Assembly: GCF_000013565.1 (NCBI RefSeq)
Contig: NC_007802.1
Location: 2,976,001 to 3,040,000 of the forward strand
Reading direction: 5' to 3'
DNA: 64,000 nt
Source of the DNA: Jannaschia sp. CCS1
GTDB lineage: Bacteria; Pseudomonadota; Alphaproteobacteria; Rhodobacterales; Rhodobacteraceae
Part shown: positions 45,889 through 55,359 of the stretch, piece after piece
Layout of the letters: each line of letters starts with the position of its first letter
How positions within the stretch are numbered: the stretch's first letter is position 1
Program-made: the position numbers and the translations under genes
Notes under the pieces: model-generated
What the model saw: only the letters and a program-made list of their open reading frames with translations
Databases searched by the model: none
Told to the model about the DNA's origin: nothing

Positions 45889-47637
45889 GTGTCCGTAAGC
45901 TTTCTTGGCGTCGAGGCATCGCTGACCGGCCGCCGCTGGATCGGCCCCTCCGACGATGTGGAACGCCTGGCCCAGACACTGATACAGCGCGCCGACCTGG
46001 ACCCTGCCGTCGCAGCGATCCTCGCGCGTCGTGGCGTGCAGCCCGACGACGTTGCGAGCTTTCTGGCCCCCGCCCTTCGCGATTTGCTGCCGGACCCGAT
46101 GAGCCTGAAGGATATGGCCCCTGCGGCCACACGGTTAGTGGAGGCCGCCCGAAAAGGGAAGCGTATCGCGATTTTCGCCGACTATGACGTGGACGGCGGA
46201 TCTTCTGCCGCGCTGCTGATCTGGTGGCTGCGCGCGCTGGGGCGGCAGGCGACGCTCTATATTCCGGATCGGATTGATGAAGGTTATGGCCCGAATGATG
46301 AGGCGATGGCCGCGCTTGCCCGCGGCCACGACCTGATCATCTGCGTTGATTGCGGCACGTTATCCCATGGCCCTATTGCGGCGGCCAAGGGCGCGGATGT
46401 GATGGTTCTAGACCACCATCTGGCAACGGCAGAGCTGCCTGAATGTGTGGCCGTCGTGAACCCCAACCGCCAGGACGAGGATGGCGCGAGCGGGCATCTG
46501 TGTGCGGCAGGCGTCGTGTTTCTCGTGCTGGTCGATGCCAACCGTCGGATGCGGGAGGCGGGCGAGCAGGGCCCGGACCTGATGGGTTTGCTTGACCTGG
46601 TGGCCCTTGCCACTGTGGCTGATGTGGCGCCATTGATCGGTGTGAACCGCGCGCTGGTGGTGCAGGGGCTGAAGGTGATGGCCAGACGGCAACGCCCGGG
46701 CCTCGTGGCCCTGTCGGATGTGGGGCGGCTCGATCGCGCGCCGACGTCCTATCACCTAGGCTTCGTTCTTGGACCCCGTGTGAATGCAGGTGGGCGCATC
46801 GGAGCAGCAGATTTGGGCGCGCGATGCCTTTCGACTGACGACATGGCCGAAGCCGTGAAATTGGCGGCGCAACTGGACACGCTCAACACCGACCGCCGCG
46901 AGATTGAGCAGCGCGTGCGTGAAGCCGCGCTGGTACAGGCGGAGGCACGTGGGCTGGAAGCCCCGCTGGTCTGGGCCGCCGAGGACGGCTGGCATCCGGG
47001 GGTCGTGGGCATTGTTGCCAGCCGCCTGAAAGACCACACGCGCCGCCCCGCCATTGTCATCGGTTTTGACGGAGACGACGGCAAAGGTTCGGGTCGCTCA
47101 ATGGCGGGGGTCGACCTTGGGGCGTCAATCCAGAAACTGGCCGCCGAAGGGCTGATCCAGAAGGGCGGCGGTCACAAGATGGCCGCCGGTCTGTCGCTGT
47201 CGCGCGCGCAACTTGAACCCGCCATGGAGCGCCTGACGGAGCTTTTGGCCAAACAAGGTGCTGGCACTGGCGGACCTGCGGACCTGCGTCTGGACGGAAC
47301 CATCATGACCTCCGCCGCGACGCCTGAGTTGATCGAGAAAATCGAGGCGGCCGGTCCCTATGGCGCAGGCGCCCCTGCCCCCCGCTTCGCCCTGCCCGCC
47401 CTGCGCATCCGCCATACAAGACCCGTGGGCGAGACCCACCTGAAACTGACGCTCGGCGATGGCGGCCCGGTCACGATAGATGCTATCTGCTTTGACGCCG
47501 TCCGCTCGGGCCTCGATGAATTGCAGGCCCATAATGGTCGCAGCGTCCATGTGGCAGGACGGGTGGAGCTGAACCACTGGCAAGGCCGCACGCGGGTTCA
47601 ATTGCGCCTAGATGACGCGGCTTGGGCCGACGAGTGA
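45889..47637 (+). CDS. recJ: single-stranded-DNA-specific exonuclease
   Basis: This 582-residue DHH-family 5'-3' exonuclease acts in recombination and mismatch repair. It has the metal motifs AIFADYDVDGGSSAALLIWW, LIICVDCGTLSHG, VMVLDHHLATAELPECV (DHH) and VAPLIGVNRALVVQ, plus the C-terminal DHHA1 domain (GGGHKMAAGLSLSRAQLEPA) and OB-like end. The start codon is GTG 45889, 3 bp after the isochorismatase stop. Confidence 0.95.
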   Translation: MSVSFLGVEASLTGRRWIGPSDDVERLAQTLIQRADLDPAVAAILARRGVQPDDVASFLAPALRDLLPDPMSLKDMAPAATRLVEAARKGKRIAIFADYDVDGGSSAALLIWWLRALGRQATLYIPDRIDEGYGPNDEAMAALARGHDLIICVDCGTLSHGPIAAAKGADVMVLDHHLATAELPECVAVVNPNRQDEDGASGHLCAAGVVFLVLVDANRRMREAGEQGPDLMGLLDLVALATVADVAPLIGVNRALVVQGLKVMARRQRPGLVALSDVGRLDRAPTSYHLGFVLGPRVNAGGRIGAADLGARCLSTDDMAEAVKLAAQLDTLNTDRREIEQRVREAALVQAEARGLEAPLVWAAEDGWHPGVVGIVASRLKDHTRRPAIVIGFDGDDGKGSGRSMAGVDLGASIQKLAAEGLIQKGGGHKMAAGLSLSRAQLEPAMERLTELLAKQGAGTGGPADLRLDGTIMTSAATPELIEKIEAAGPYGAGAPAPRFALPALRIRHTRPVGETHLKLTLGDGGPVTIDAICFDAVRSGLDELQAHNGRSVHVAGRVELNHWQGRTRVQLRLDDAAWADE

Positions 47638-47714
47638 CGCAAAGACCAAATCCCGCGAAGAATCCTCTTGAACCCCCGGCCCGCATTTTCTAAAGACGCG
47701 CTACCGCCAAGCGC

Positions 47715-47789
47715 GGCCCGTTCGTCTATCGGTTAGGACGCCAGGTTTTCAACCTGGAAAGAGGGGTTCGATTCCCCTACGGGCTGCCA
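47715..47789 (+). tRNA. tRNA-Glu (UUC anticodon)
   Basis: A complete cloverleaf is seen: acceptor arms GGCCCGT/ACGGGCT, anticodon stem CCAGG/CCTGG with loop TTTTCAA (anticodon TTC at 47748-47750), T-arm GGGGTTCGATTCCCC, and an encoded CCA end at 47787-47789. It opens the mobile-element region to its right and is a plausible integration target. Confidence 0.97.
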
Positions 47790-48187
47790 CATATCCCCCG
47801 CAATGCACTGATATATATGACAGAAAGACGTTAGCCGCGTTCTGTCGCGCCATAAATCCCACCATTTGGCTTGGGCAATATGCGTACACTGTCGTCTTTT
47901 TGATGCCTCCAGGGCGGATTTCACACGATCGATGTGCATCGACAAGGGCGAGACTTATTCTATTGGCACCGAAGAGCCGAAAATACACTCATGCGCAAAT
48001 TGTGAGCTTTCCTGCGACTGCCGACGCAATCCAGTCCATCTCGTCCGCCGCTGCCAGAGTCGATGTCCAGTCAGGGGACATCCGATAGCACAATCTCAGT
48101 AAGGAGGGCTAATTCTGTTGAAGAAGTCTTCCTTGATCCATGCTTGAGCTGCTTATTCAATTCTCTCAACGAGCGGGAGAATTGGCG
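47790..48187. other. 398-bp region with no convincing gene, remnant-like
   Basis: Short open frames on both strands show no known motif. From about 48113 the sequence ATTCTGTTGAAGAAGTC resembles the terminal inverted repeat and left end of IS1182-type insertion sequences, directly before the transposase pseudogene. The rest is unexplained. Confidence 0.4.
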
Positions 48188-49110
48188 ATGATGGGACCGA
48201 AGCAGGAAGCACAAGCGGCACTATTTTACGAGTTCTCGCTTGAGGATCATGTCGCTGAAGATCACCCGATGCGCTCGATTGATTGGTTCATGGATCTGAG
48301 CGACATTCGCCAGTAATTGACGAAGTTTTACAGCCATTCTGACCGCCCATCCATCGATCCAGAACTGTTGATCCGCATGCTCCTAGTTGGTTACTGCTTC
48401 GACATTCGGTCCGAACGACGGCTTTGTGAAGAGGTGCATCTGAACCTCGCTTATCGGTCGGTCTGTCGTCTCCATCTCAGCCAACCGGTGCCGAACCATT
48501 CGACTTTTCCAGGAATCGGCACGCATTGGCCGACAGGCGATTGCGAAGCAATCTACCGAGAGGAACCGTTCAAGGAGAGCAAACTGTTGCGACATCTGTT
48601 TGAGAAGACTGTCGCACGGAGCATTGCAGATGGTGTGGTCAGCGGCCATAGGCTTGCGGCGGACGCCAGCTTGATCGAGCCTGATGCGGACAAACAAAAC
48701 CTACACCAAAGGAAGATTGGGATCGCAGCGCCATCGACCCAAACAATGCCCCGCGTGCTGTGAAAGAGTATTTGATGCCCTTGACGATGCGGCATTTGGT
48801 GCAGCATCGGAAGTGGAACCCAAGTTCACGTGCCACTCCGATCCATCCAACCAGTGCCTCTCGTGACATTGCCTTGCCATGCACAACCGGTAGCAGACAG
48901 CGGCTCGTAAAGGCCCTGCATTTTTCAGCTATTCAACCAATTGCCTGATCGACACCGACCACAGCGTGATCGTGGATGTCGAAGCAACCAGATCAATTCG
49001 GCAGGCTGAAGTCGGCTCCGTGCGCATTATGTTAGATGGGATCAAGAACCAGCATGACCTAGCCCCCCCACAACGCCTTATCGCAAACAGCGCTTACAAC
49101 ACGTTATTTT
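48188..49110 (+). pseudogene. IS1182-family transposase pseudogene
   Basis: The start MMGPKQEAQAALFYEFSLED and the block LLIRMLLVGYCFDIRSERRL with EEVHLNLAYRSVCRL match IS1182-type transposases. Damage: a TAA at codon 43 (48314-48316), a frameshift near 48500 and at least two between about 48700 and 48880. A later stretch, VIVDVEATRSIRQAEVGS, is still recognisable around 48970. The homology ends near 49110, so the 3' third is lost. It is dead but recent enough to read. Confidence 0.85.
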
Positions 49111-49643
49111 TCCACAGAACGGGCGGGTTTGGGAGATGATGAAGCGGCTGTGGACTTAGCCTGCGCAGGATAGCTTGCCTGAGCGTATTGATACGTTTGG
49201 AGGCAAGAACGTGAGCCTGATATCTCGGTTGCTGGGAACACGATGAGAAACTGTTTGCCAGAATAATCCTTGGTGCGCGACAATAGGGGAAAGCTATTTG
49301 GGCTTTCTCGAAGCCTTTCTCGCAACCAGCCTTTCTCATCAGGCAGTCGGCGCAATGGAACGAGCAAGGATGCGTTTCCAATTGGCATCCGAGGGCGAGA
49401 CTTGCCCAAGTGAACAGGGATTGGAACTTCGCCCCGGGTCGGGGAGTGAGTTAGCCACGGTAGTGATATGGCCGGAGCGATTTCTTTTAGGCAGCCTTAG
49501 AGCAGACAAGTTGCGTGATTTCTTCGTATATTCGCTGGTGGACATACTGCCCAAAATTCTGTTTCCCAAAGACACCGAAGCGTTCTTGGATGTCGTTGCC
49601 GGATCAGAGGAGGGTTTGCCTCGTTCGCTCATGTTCGCCGACG
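49111..49643. other. unassigned 530-bp stretch between IS remnant and transposon
   Basis: One plus-strand open frame of 117 codons (49298-49651) is present (for example LLGSLRADKLRDFFVYSLVD) but has no ribosome site and no recognisable family. I do not call it a gene. It is probably debris from older insertions. Confidence 0.4.
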
Positions 49644-49644
49644 T

Positions 49645-49738
49645 GACTTAGCACTTATTGACGAGACTTCATGCTCTATGGTTTCAATGTGATTGGTGAG
49701 CGCCTAATTTTGCGACTTAGCAGTTACTCCTGAGACTT
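49645..49738. repeat. left-end transposase-binding repeats
   Basis: Three related blocks occur: 49645-49669 (GACTTAGCACTTA...GAGACTT), 49696-49718 (GAGCGCCTAATTTTGCGACTT) and 49714-49738 (GACTTAGCAGTTA...GAGACTT). The first and third are identical in spacing (18 bp from GACTTAGCA to GAGACTT) and lie 69 bp apart. Multi-copy subterminal repeats are typical of Tn7/Tn5053 ends. Confidence 0.7.
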
Positions 49739-49800
49739 TTCTTAGATTTTGGCAGTTTGTTTGAGACTATGGGTTCGACTTTCCCCGGTTCTGAATCGCC

Positions 49801-51115
49801 ATGTCTGATCCCATTCCCGAAGAAATTGATGGCGCGCGCTGGCAAGAAGCGTGCCGTCGGGCAGATGCAATCCGCAGAGTCTTGAAGGGTAATGCCGAAC
49901 AGACATCAGCGGCCGACATTTCCGACCTCTGCGAGGAACCTGGTCTCAGCCGAGCCTCTGTGTTTCGTCTGGTCAAGTTGTTTCGGAAGGATGCTACGGC
50001 CATGTCCTTGGTAGATCGCAAACGTGGTCGCCACACTGGCCATCTTGCGCTGGATGCGCCACGCGAAGAGATCATCCAGAAGGCCCTTCGCAAGTACGAT
50101 CTGAAACCGACCCGTCCGCCAGTCTCGCAGCTTGTGCGGGACATTGAAACGGATTGCGCCGGTGCGGGCTTGAAGCCGCCGCATCGTCGGACGATCGAAA
50201 AGCGGTTAGGTAACGTGGACCTGCGCCACGGGCACAGCGCCGAGGCGAGACGTAGATCGAAAAAGCGACAATGCCGGTCCCGGGGACATCGCGCACCTCT
50301 CGCCCCCTCGAGATTGTTCAAATCGACCACAAGAAGGCCGACATCTTTGCTGTTGATGAGGAAACCGGCAAACCCATCGGACGGCCCTGGCTGATCCTGG
50401 CCATGGACGTCTTCAGCCGCATGGTGACGGGGTTCTACCTGACAATGGATGCGCCATCCCGGCTTTCGACGAGCCTCTGCCTGCTGCACTCGGTCTATGG
50501 TAAGACTGCCTGGCTGAAAGCGCGCGAGATCAATGAACCCTGGGCCGTCGCCGGTCTTCCGGATCGGGTTCATGTGGATAATAGTGCGGATTTTCGTAGT
50601 CGTGCCTTCAAGCGTGGCTGTGAGAATGCGGGCATTGCCATAGATTGGCGGCCACCGGGCACGCCGCGCTTCGGCGGGCAAATCGAGCGTTTAATAGGCA
50701 CCCAGATGGGACGGCTGCATCTTCTGCCCGGCACGACATTTAGCAATGCCCAAGACCTCGCGGAGTATGACTCAAAGAAGCATGCGGCGCTGACCTTGCG
50801 CGAGTTAGAGCGCTATATCGCTCTTGATATCGTCGGATCCTATCATCAATCCATACACAGCTTCCTGAGCCGCCCTCCCCTCGCCGTCTGCCGGGATCGC
50901 GAAGGCGAGATCCCTTTGTGGCTACCGCAGGATCGGCTTCAGTTCTGGGTCTCCTTCCTGCCCGAACAGGAGCGGACCCTGAGGCCGACCGGCATCCATC
51001 TGTTTGGTTTGCACTACTGCTCCGCGGCACTCAGCGCCGATGTGGGCCGGACAAAGCGGCGGCTTCTGGTGAAGTATGATCCGCGCGATATGTCTCGTGT
51101 TTTTGCGCGGCGACC
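49801..51115 (+). pseudogene. tniA: TniA-like DDE transposase, frameshifted and 3'-truncated
   Basis: The N-terminal helical DNA-binding part runs from ATG 49801 (FRLVKLFRKDATAMSLVDRK). A frameshift near 50257-50275, at an AAAAAGCG run, moves the frame. The catalytic core then follows with all three acidic residues in place: VQIDHKKADIFAVDEE, HVDNSADFRSRAFKRGCENA and GGQIERLIGTQMGRLHLLPG. The Mu-type C-terminal domain reaches KYDPRDMSRVF and then is lost by an in-frame deletion that fuses it to TniB. In the intact family the protein cuts and joins transposon ends. Confidence 0.82.
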
Positions 51116-51893
51116 CTCACGTCGCTGGGTGCTTTACCCGCGCGCCAACCAAGCTCTCAAGCGCCCTGAGGCGCTGCTCGAGCATCCAAGAGGCGCGCGC
51201 ATGCCTTCAGTCGCGATCTATGGTGACAGCGGGATGGGCAAGACCATGGGACGGTTCCGGGACCAGCACCTCCCAAGCCTTGATAGTCGAACTGGCATTG
51301 TGAACACACCAGTTCTGGCGATGGAAATGGTCAGCCTCCCAGGAGAGCGGCGGTTCTACGGCGAGCTTCTCAGCCTCCTCGGCGCGCCGCAGGCACCACG
51401 GGCCGATATCGCGCTGATGGAACAGGCCTCCCTGCGGATTATGAAGGCGATCGGCGTTCAGGTCCTGGTCATCGACGAGGTTCACAACATCCTTGCCGGA
51501 ACCTACCGAGAACAACGTATCGTACTGAATATGCTGCGCTTCCTCAGCAATCGGCTTCAGATATCGCTGGTCTGTTTTGGGGTGAACGACGCCCGCGAGG
51601 CCATTGGCGGGGACGTTCAGCTCGCGCGCCGTTTCGAGCAACTCACCTTGAACCGTTGGGCCGCCAACGAAGACTTCGAAACGCTCGTCGCATCGATCCT
51701 GCGCAATACTCCCTTGCAGCAACCGTCTGTGCTGACACCTGAATCCCTTCGGCGCATTCTGTAGATCACGGACGGGATCACAGCCAACATCTTCCAGATT
51801 CTGGGCAGCCTCGCGATCAAGGCCATTGACAGCGGGACCGAGCGGATCATTGACAGCGCCGTCGAGGCCTGGGTGCCTGAATCTGACACCTAG
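51110..51893 (+). pseudogene. tniB: TniB-like AAA+ ATPase, fused to tniA and cut by an amber codon
   Basis: Starting around RRWVLYPRANQALKRPEALL this is TniB: Walker A IYGDSGMGKTMGRF, Walker B VLVIDEVHNILAGTYREQRI, and the sensor region ISLVCFGVNDAREAIGG. It lacks its own start because its 5' end is fused in frame to tniA. A TAG at 51762-51764 interrupts it before the last 42 codons, which continue in frame to 51893 (ITDGITANIFQILGSLAIKA). TniB delivers target DNA to the transposase in an ATP-dependent way; this copy is likely dead. Confidence 0.8.
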
Positions 51894-51904
51894 GCGGCCT
51901 TCGC

Positions 51905-52740
51905 GTGACGGGACCACTGTCCGTCACTTTGGCACCCCTGCCCGGCGAAGTTCTGTTATCCTGGATCACCCACCACGCGGACTTTTATGGTGTTACACCG
52001 CTGACAATGCTGCGCCATGGACTGCCGGAGGCGACATCGCTTCGAGCAATCGACCTTACCCTAACCAAAGCCCAAGCGGACCGGTTTGCGGAGATATTCG
52101 GCGTCAGCCCGAAGGTTGTACTCAGCCGAGCTTCGCCCAGGCCCCCAGTGCTGCTCACCGGTTCATCGCCAAGACACCTATGCAGCAGTGTGCGTGTTGC
52201 TCTCAGACCGACATTGGTTCACCGCCGATCCTGCGGAGCGATCTGCAAGGATGGCGAATTACGTGCCCGTTTTGCGGGGAAACCTATCAGGACAAGACCA
52301 ACCGCCATTGCACCCCAGCGTTCAAGTCCTACGGCACCACCTCACGTTGCGGCGAAACCTTGATGAACGACCATGCAGAACATGGCGCCGAAACCTGGTT
52401 CCCTGCTCTGTAGATCGCGCGCCTTCTCCTCATGCGCCGTATACCTTGGCCACCTCCGCGCGACGGCGATATTTGGCGATACCGCCTCCTCCGCGCCATC
52501 GTTCCCGATCTCGATGCCGTTGTCGCCACTCAGGCCCCGTTCCTGTTCTCGCCAAAGCACCCTATCCCACCGCTCCAGATCCGACCTGCACTCCTGGCCG
52601 GTGTTGCAATCATCGACCGCGCAGGACTGGCAATGCCGAAGATGCTGCAGCGTCACATGATTGGAGAAAACAAGAACCGCTTCGTCGAGGCGAGCAATCA
52701 TCTGATCTCCCCGGCATTCGATCGGGGACCGCCCCGATAG
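51905..52740 (+). pseudogene. tniQ: TniQ-like target-selection protein, broken
   Basis: The opening LPGEVLLSWITHHADFYGVT is the TniQ signature. The frame changes around 52110-52140, after which a zinc-finger region is readable (QQCACCSQTD and RITCPFCGETYQDK). A TAG at 52411-52413 then interrupts it, while the same frame continues with a C-terminal part (LQIRPALLAGVAIIDRAG; RFVEASNHLI) up to 52740. TniQ steers Tn7-like transposons to their target; this one cannot be made intact. Confidence 0.75.
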
Positions 52741-52770
52741 ATGCAGTTAATATGAGACCGATAATGTTTG

Positions 52771-52832
52771 AGTCCTGCAATTAAATGCCAAACTTCTCGA
52801 AAACTGCCACGATCTCACAATTAGGCGCTAAC
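52771..52832. repeat. right-end transposase-binding repeats
   Basis: Two inverted copies of the left-end block occur: on the minus strand TTGGCATTTAATTGCAGGACT (52771-52792, cited in part as TTGGCATTTAATTG) and GTTAGCGCCTAATTGTGAGA (52813-52832). They follow the consensus TTAGC-x-C-x-TA-x-TTG...GAGA of the left end. Confidence 0.65.
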
Positions 52833-52900
52833 TAACACCTGTTGATGGCTTCAAAAAGGGCGGGGCACGGCGCATATGTAAGGAAAGTGGAGGGAAAGCA

Positions 52901-53140
52901 ATGAAACACTCCAGAATCACCTCGAAAGGGCAAACAACCGTGCCCAAGGAAGTGCGCCAGGCGCTTGGCTTGAAGCCCGGCGATCTGGTGCATTACATCG
53001 TGCTGCCCTCGGGCGATGTGCGGATGATCGCCAAACGACCCGCCAAAGACCTGAGCGGGTTCCTGCATGACCCCAAGCGGCCCGCCGTGGCCCTGGATGC
53101 GATTGAGGCGGCAATCGCGGCCGGGCCGGTCGTCGAGTGA
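52901..53140 (+). CDS. vapB: AbrB/VapB-type antitoxin
   Basis: This 79-residue protein begins with the SpoVT/AbrB DNA-binding swapped-hairpin motif SRITSKGQTTVPKEVRQALG (then LKPGDLVHYIVLPSG). Its C-terminal 30 residues (about 50-79) would bind and neutralise the toxin. A GGAGGG ribosome site precedes the ATG. The stop overlaps the toxin start by 4 bases (GTGA), the classic type II toxin-antitoxin layout. Such antitoxins also repress their own operon. Confidence 0.87.
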   Translation: MKHSRITSKGQTTVPKEVRQALGLKPGDLVHYIVLPSGDVRMIAKRPAKDLSGFLHDPKRPAVALDAIEAAIAAGPVVE

Positions 53141-53532
53141 TCGCGCTCGACACCAACATTCTGGTCCGTTTCGTGGCCCGCGACGACCCCGACCAGACGG
53201 CCGCCGTGGACCGCATCCTAGCCACGTTGACGCTCCAAGAGCCCGCCCATATCACGCGCGACGTTTTCATGGAGCTGTCGTGGGTGCTGCACCGGATCTT
53301 CGGCCTGAGCCGCGGCAGGCTGGTGGATGCATTGCTGAGTGTGTTGGATGTCGCGGAATTTGACGTCGAGGACGACGACGCCTTGCGGCTAGCCATGGAC
53401 GGTTACCGGCAGGGCGGGCCCAGCCTTGGCGACCATGTGATCCTTGCGATCAGCCGTGCCTACGGGGCCGAGCCGCTGCTGACGTTCGACCGGAGCCTTG
53501 CTAACCTGAAGGGCGCAGAACTGCTGGCCTGA
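53137..53532 (+). CDS. vapC: PIN-domain toxin (VapC family)
   Basis: This 131-residue PIN-domain ribonuclease has its acidic residues in place: Asp in IALDTNILVRFVARDDP, Glu in RDVFMELSWVL, and Asp residues in GPSLGDHVILAISRAYGAEP and LLTFDRSLANL. VapC toxins cleave tRNA or rRNA when the antitoxin is degraded. The GTG start overlaps the antitoxin stop. Both genes look intact although they lie between two decayed mobile elements. Confidence 0.87.
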   Translation: MIALDTNILVRFVARDDPDQTAAVDRILATLTLQEPAHITRDVFMELSWVLHRIFGLSRGRLVDALLSVLDVAEFDVEDDDALRLAMDGYRQGGPSLGDHVILAISRAYGAEPLLTFDRSLANLKGAELLA

Positions 53533-53639
53533 CAACACGCGGCGGGACTTTTGCTTGGATCAACGCTGTATCAATACAATCGAGTGAGGCTTCGATAGTA
53601 TCAGGTCAGACTAAGGGTGCGTCCGCGAAAATGATCGTT

Positions 53640-54440
53640 GATGCGTCGGACGTATTGGTTCGAGGTGAAGCAGGCTATGCTGGATCATCTGTCGGGCGTG
53701 AAGACGGCTCGTCCGGGACCTCGGAGCTTCGCGACGGTACAGCTGTACCGCTGGAAGCAAATACGCTGGGTATTGCGGCGCCAGGAAATTCCACAGGAAC
53801 ATTTTCTAATGTCAGCCGCGATGACGGTGCCAATGGACACGCGGTCATTACCGGCAGTTGCCGTGCGACTGACACGCCACCCAAGAATGCGCCGAGCAAA
53901 GACATCAATGACGAAGGTTACATGGACAAAGCCCTGCCATGTCGCGACATAGGTGACGTCGCTGACCCGGAGCACGTTTGGCGCAGACGCACAGAACTTG
54001 TGGTCCACGCGATCCTGCGGGCAAGGGAGTGTCTTGTCTGGCATCATGGTTTTTGGCTTCTTTCCGCGAATGACGCCCTCAACGCCGATGTCCTTCATCA
54101 CGCATGCGACGGTGCAACGTGCAATTTCGAAGCCCCATCGCCGCATTTGGTGCCAGACTTGGCGAACGCCATAGACGCTGAAGTTCTCGTCAAAAACCCG
54201 CTCAACCCCAGGCTTTCAGGCATCTTAACGCTTGGCTCGGCCTGACAGACGTCACGGATCACCGTGCTTGGCTAGGCGATCCTGGAACGTGGCAGGGGCA
54301 ACCGGCAAAACACGGCAGATTGGCTTGAGCACAGCGGAGGCAACATATGCTGACGCCTTGCAAAGGATCTTGTTGGCCTGTTTCAGGTCGCGAACCTGGC
54401 GCTGCTGTGCCAGCCCGCTAATAGCAACCGACACCTGCAC
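53640..54440 (-). pseudogene. IS3-family transposase remnant
   Basis: On the minus strand the OrfA end (LKQANKILCKASAYVA) and the PICRVLPVAPATFQDRLAKH block are fused by a deletion. The catalytic OrfB then follows: RVFDENFSVYGVRQVWHQMR, RRWGFEIARCTVACVMKDIG, VIRGKKPKTMMPDKTLPCPQ and the DDE region VLRVSDVTYVATWQGFVHV with FVIDVFARRILGWRVSRTAT. After about 53800 the homology is lost. Frame changes and missing ends make it inactive. The match is from family knowledge. Confidence 0.8.
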
Positions 54441-54519
54441 AACCGCGCTGGGTGAATGACCGGTCTCATCTGGACGTGTGAGAAAACCGAGATTGGCGTT
54501 ATGTTCAGTTGATGTTGGT

Positions 54520-54675
54520 TTACCCAGCCAAGACTTCGAGAAGAAGATCGATAGCTAAGGCTCCCCCCATAACCAAGACCGATATAGCTACAAATCGAAT
54601 ACCGGCGCGTACCTGCGACAGTCCTACAGCGTTCCATCCTGACAGATCTTTCAGGAACTGAACGAACTGCTTCAT
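54520..54675 (-). CDS. possible small membrane protein, 51 aa
   Basis: The minus-strand frame starts at ATG 54675 with GAGG about 7 nt upstream and ends at TAA 54520. It encodes a basic N-terminus (MKQFVQFLKDLSGWNAVGLS), then a membrane helix (FVAISVLVMGGALAIDLLLE) to the end. It is not homologous to anything I recognise, and it could be chance coding in remnant DNA. Confidence 0.45.
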   Translation of the reverse strand: MKQFVQFLKDLSGWNAVGLSQVRAGIRFVAISVLVMGGALAIDLLLEVLAG

Positions 54676-55359
54676 AGGAGACCTCGCACAGAATTTTTCC
54701 TATAGGCAAACAGCGTCCTAAACATTCGCCCGACCTCTGATACTAAACACAAGCTCTTACCAAATAAGGACAATTTCATCGCACGCAAAGTGCAATCAAG
54801 CTACCGTAAGGGGCAAAGAACGAGCCCGATAAAATAAGTCAATATTATGTTGCAACCAAGTTGAATTGTCCGCCTCTGCGCAAAGTAGAAATGCCCCAGA
54901 TAGCGCGTGGCGAGCGAAGCTTGTCAACACGGAGACGTCAGGGATCGGAGCGCTGACAAGCTTTGCGGGGCGGGGTGCTTAGTTCCTGTTCGCGTGCTTC
55001 TGTCCGCTTTGCCAGTTTCGAGTTCCAGCCGTCACGAGCGCCGCCGTTTGAGATCGCACGGTGCTTGATTCGTTCATACGGCGGGATCCTGGAGTTGGTC
55101 GACTGTTCCCTGCCCACTTCGGCGATTTCTGGGCCTCTCGGATGCCTTGGGAGGTATTGAGGGTACACGCGGCGTATCTTGGAGCGGATGCGCGAAGATC
55201 GGATGGCACCCCAACTCACAAACGGCGCTGAACGAAGTGTATTTCAGGACCTAATGCAACGGTCCCCATGAATGCCGTAGGGCTGCACTGATCGGCCCCC
55301 CGCGCAAAGGCGACCGGACGCTGCCGTCCTCCTGCAAAGCGACAACACGCAGGTGCCGC
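54676..55359. other. 684-bp gap, AT-rich at the left, no gene seen
   Basis: By eye, 54700-54900 is noticeably AT-rich, unlike the flanking genes. Short open frames occur on both strands (for example 54963-55160) without ribosome sites or known motifs. It forms the right border of the mobile region and the downstream end of the T6SS unit. No intrinsic terminator could be confirmed. Confidence 0.4.

Larger units (their letters stand above)
49644..52838 (+). mobile_element. decayed Tn5053/Tn7-type (TniABQ) transposon
   Basis: A 3.2-kb element carries, in order, a TniA-like DDE transposase, a TniB-like ATPase and a TniQ-like targeting protein, all broken, with no cargo genes. It is bounded by repeated sequence blocks in inverted orientation (left 49645-49738, right 52771-52832), as expected for this group. 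Best 20-base end match: GTGAGCGCCTAATTTTGCGA at 49696 and, on the opposite strand at 52832, GTTAGCGCCTAATTGTGAGA (17 of 20 identical). No clean 5-bp target duplication is seen, so the exact ends are uncertain by some bases. Confidence 0.8.

Noticed and set aside
49298-49651. 117-codon open frame between the IS1182 remnant and the transposon
   Set aside because: No ribosome site, no known motif, and it runs into the transposon left-end repeats.
55270-55300. Possible attachment-site repeat of the tRNA-Glu 3' end (CCGTAGGGCTGCAC)
   Set aside because: Only a short imperfect match to CCTACGGGCTGCCAC; too weak to claim an att site.
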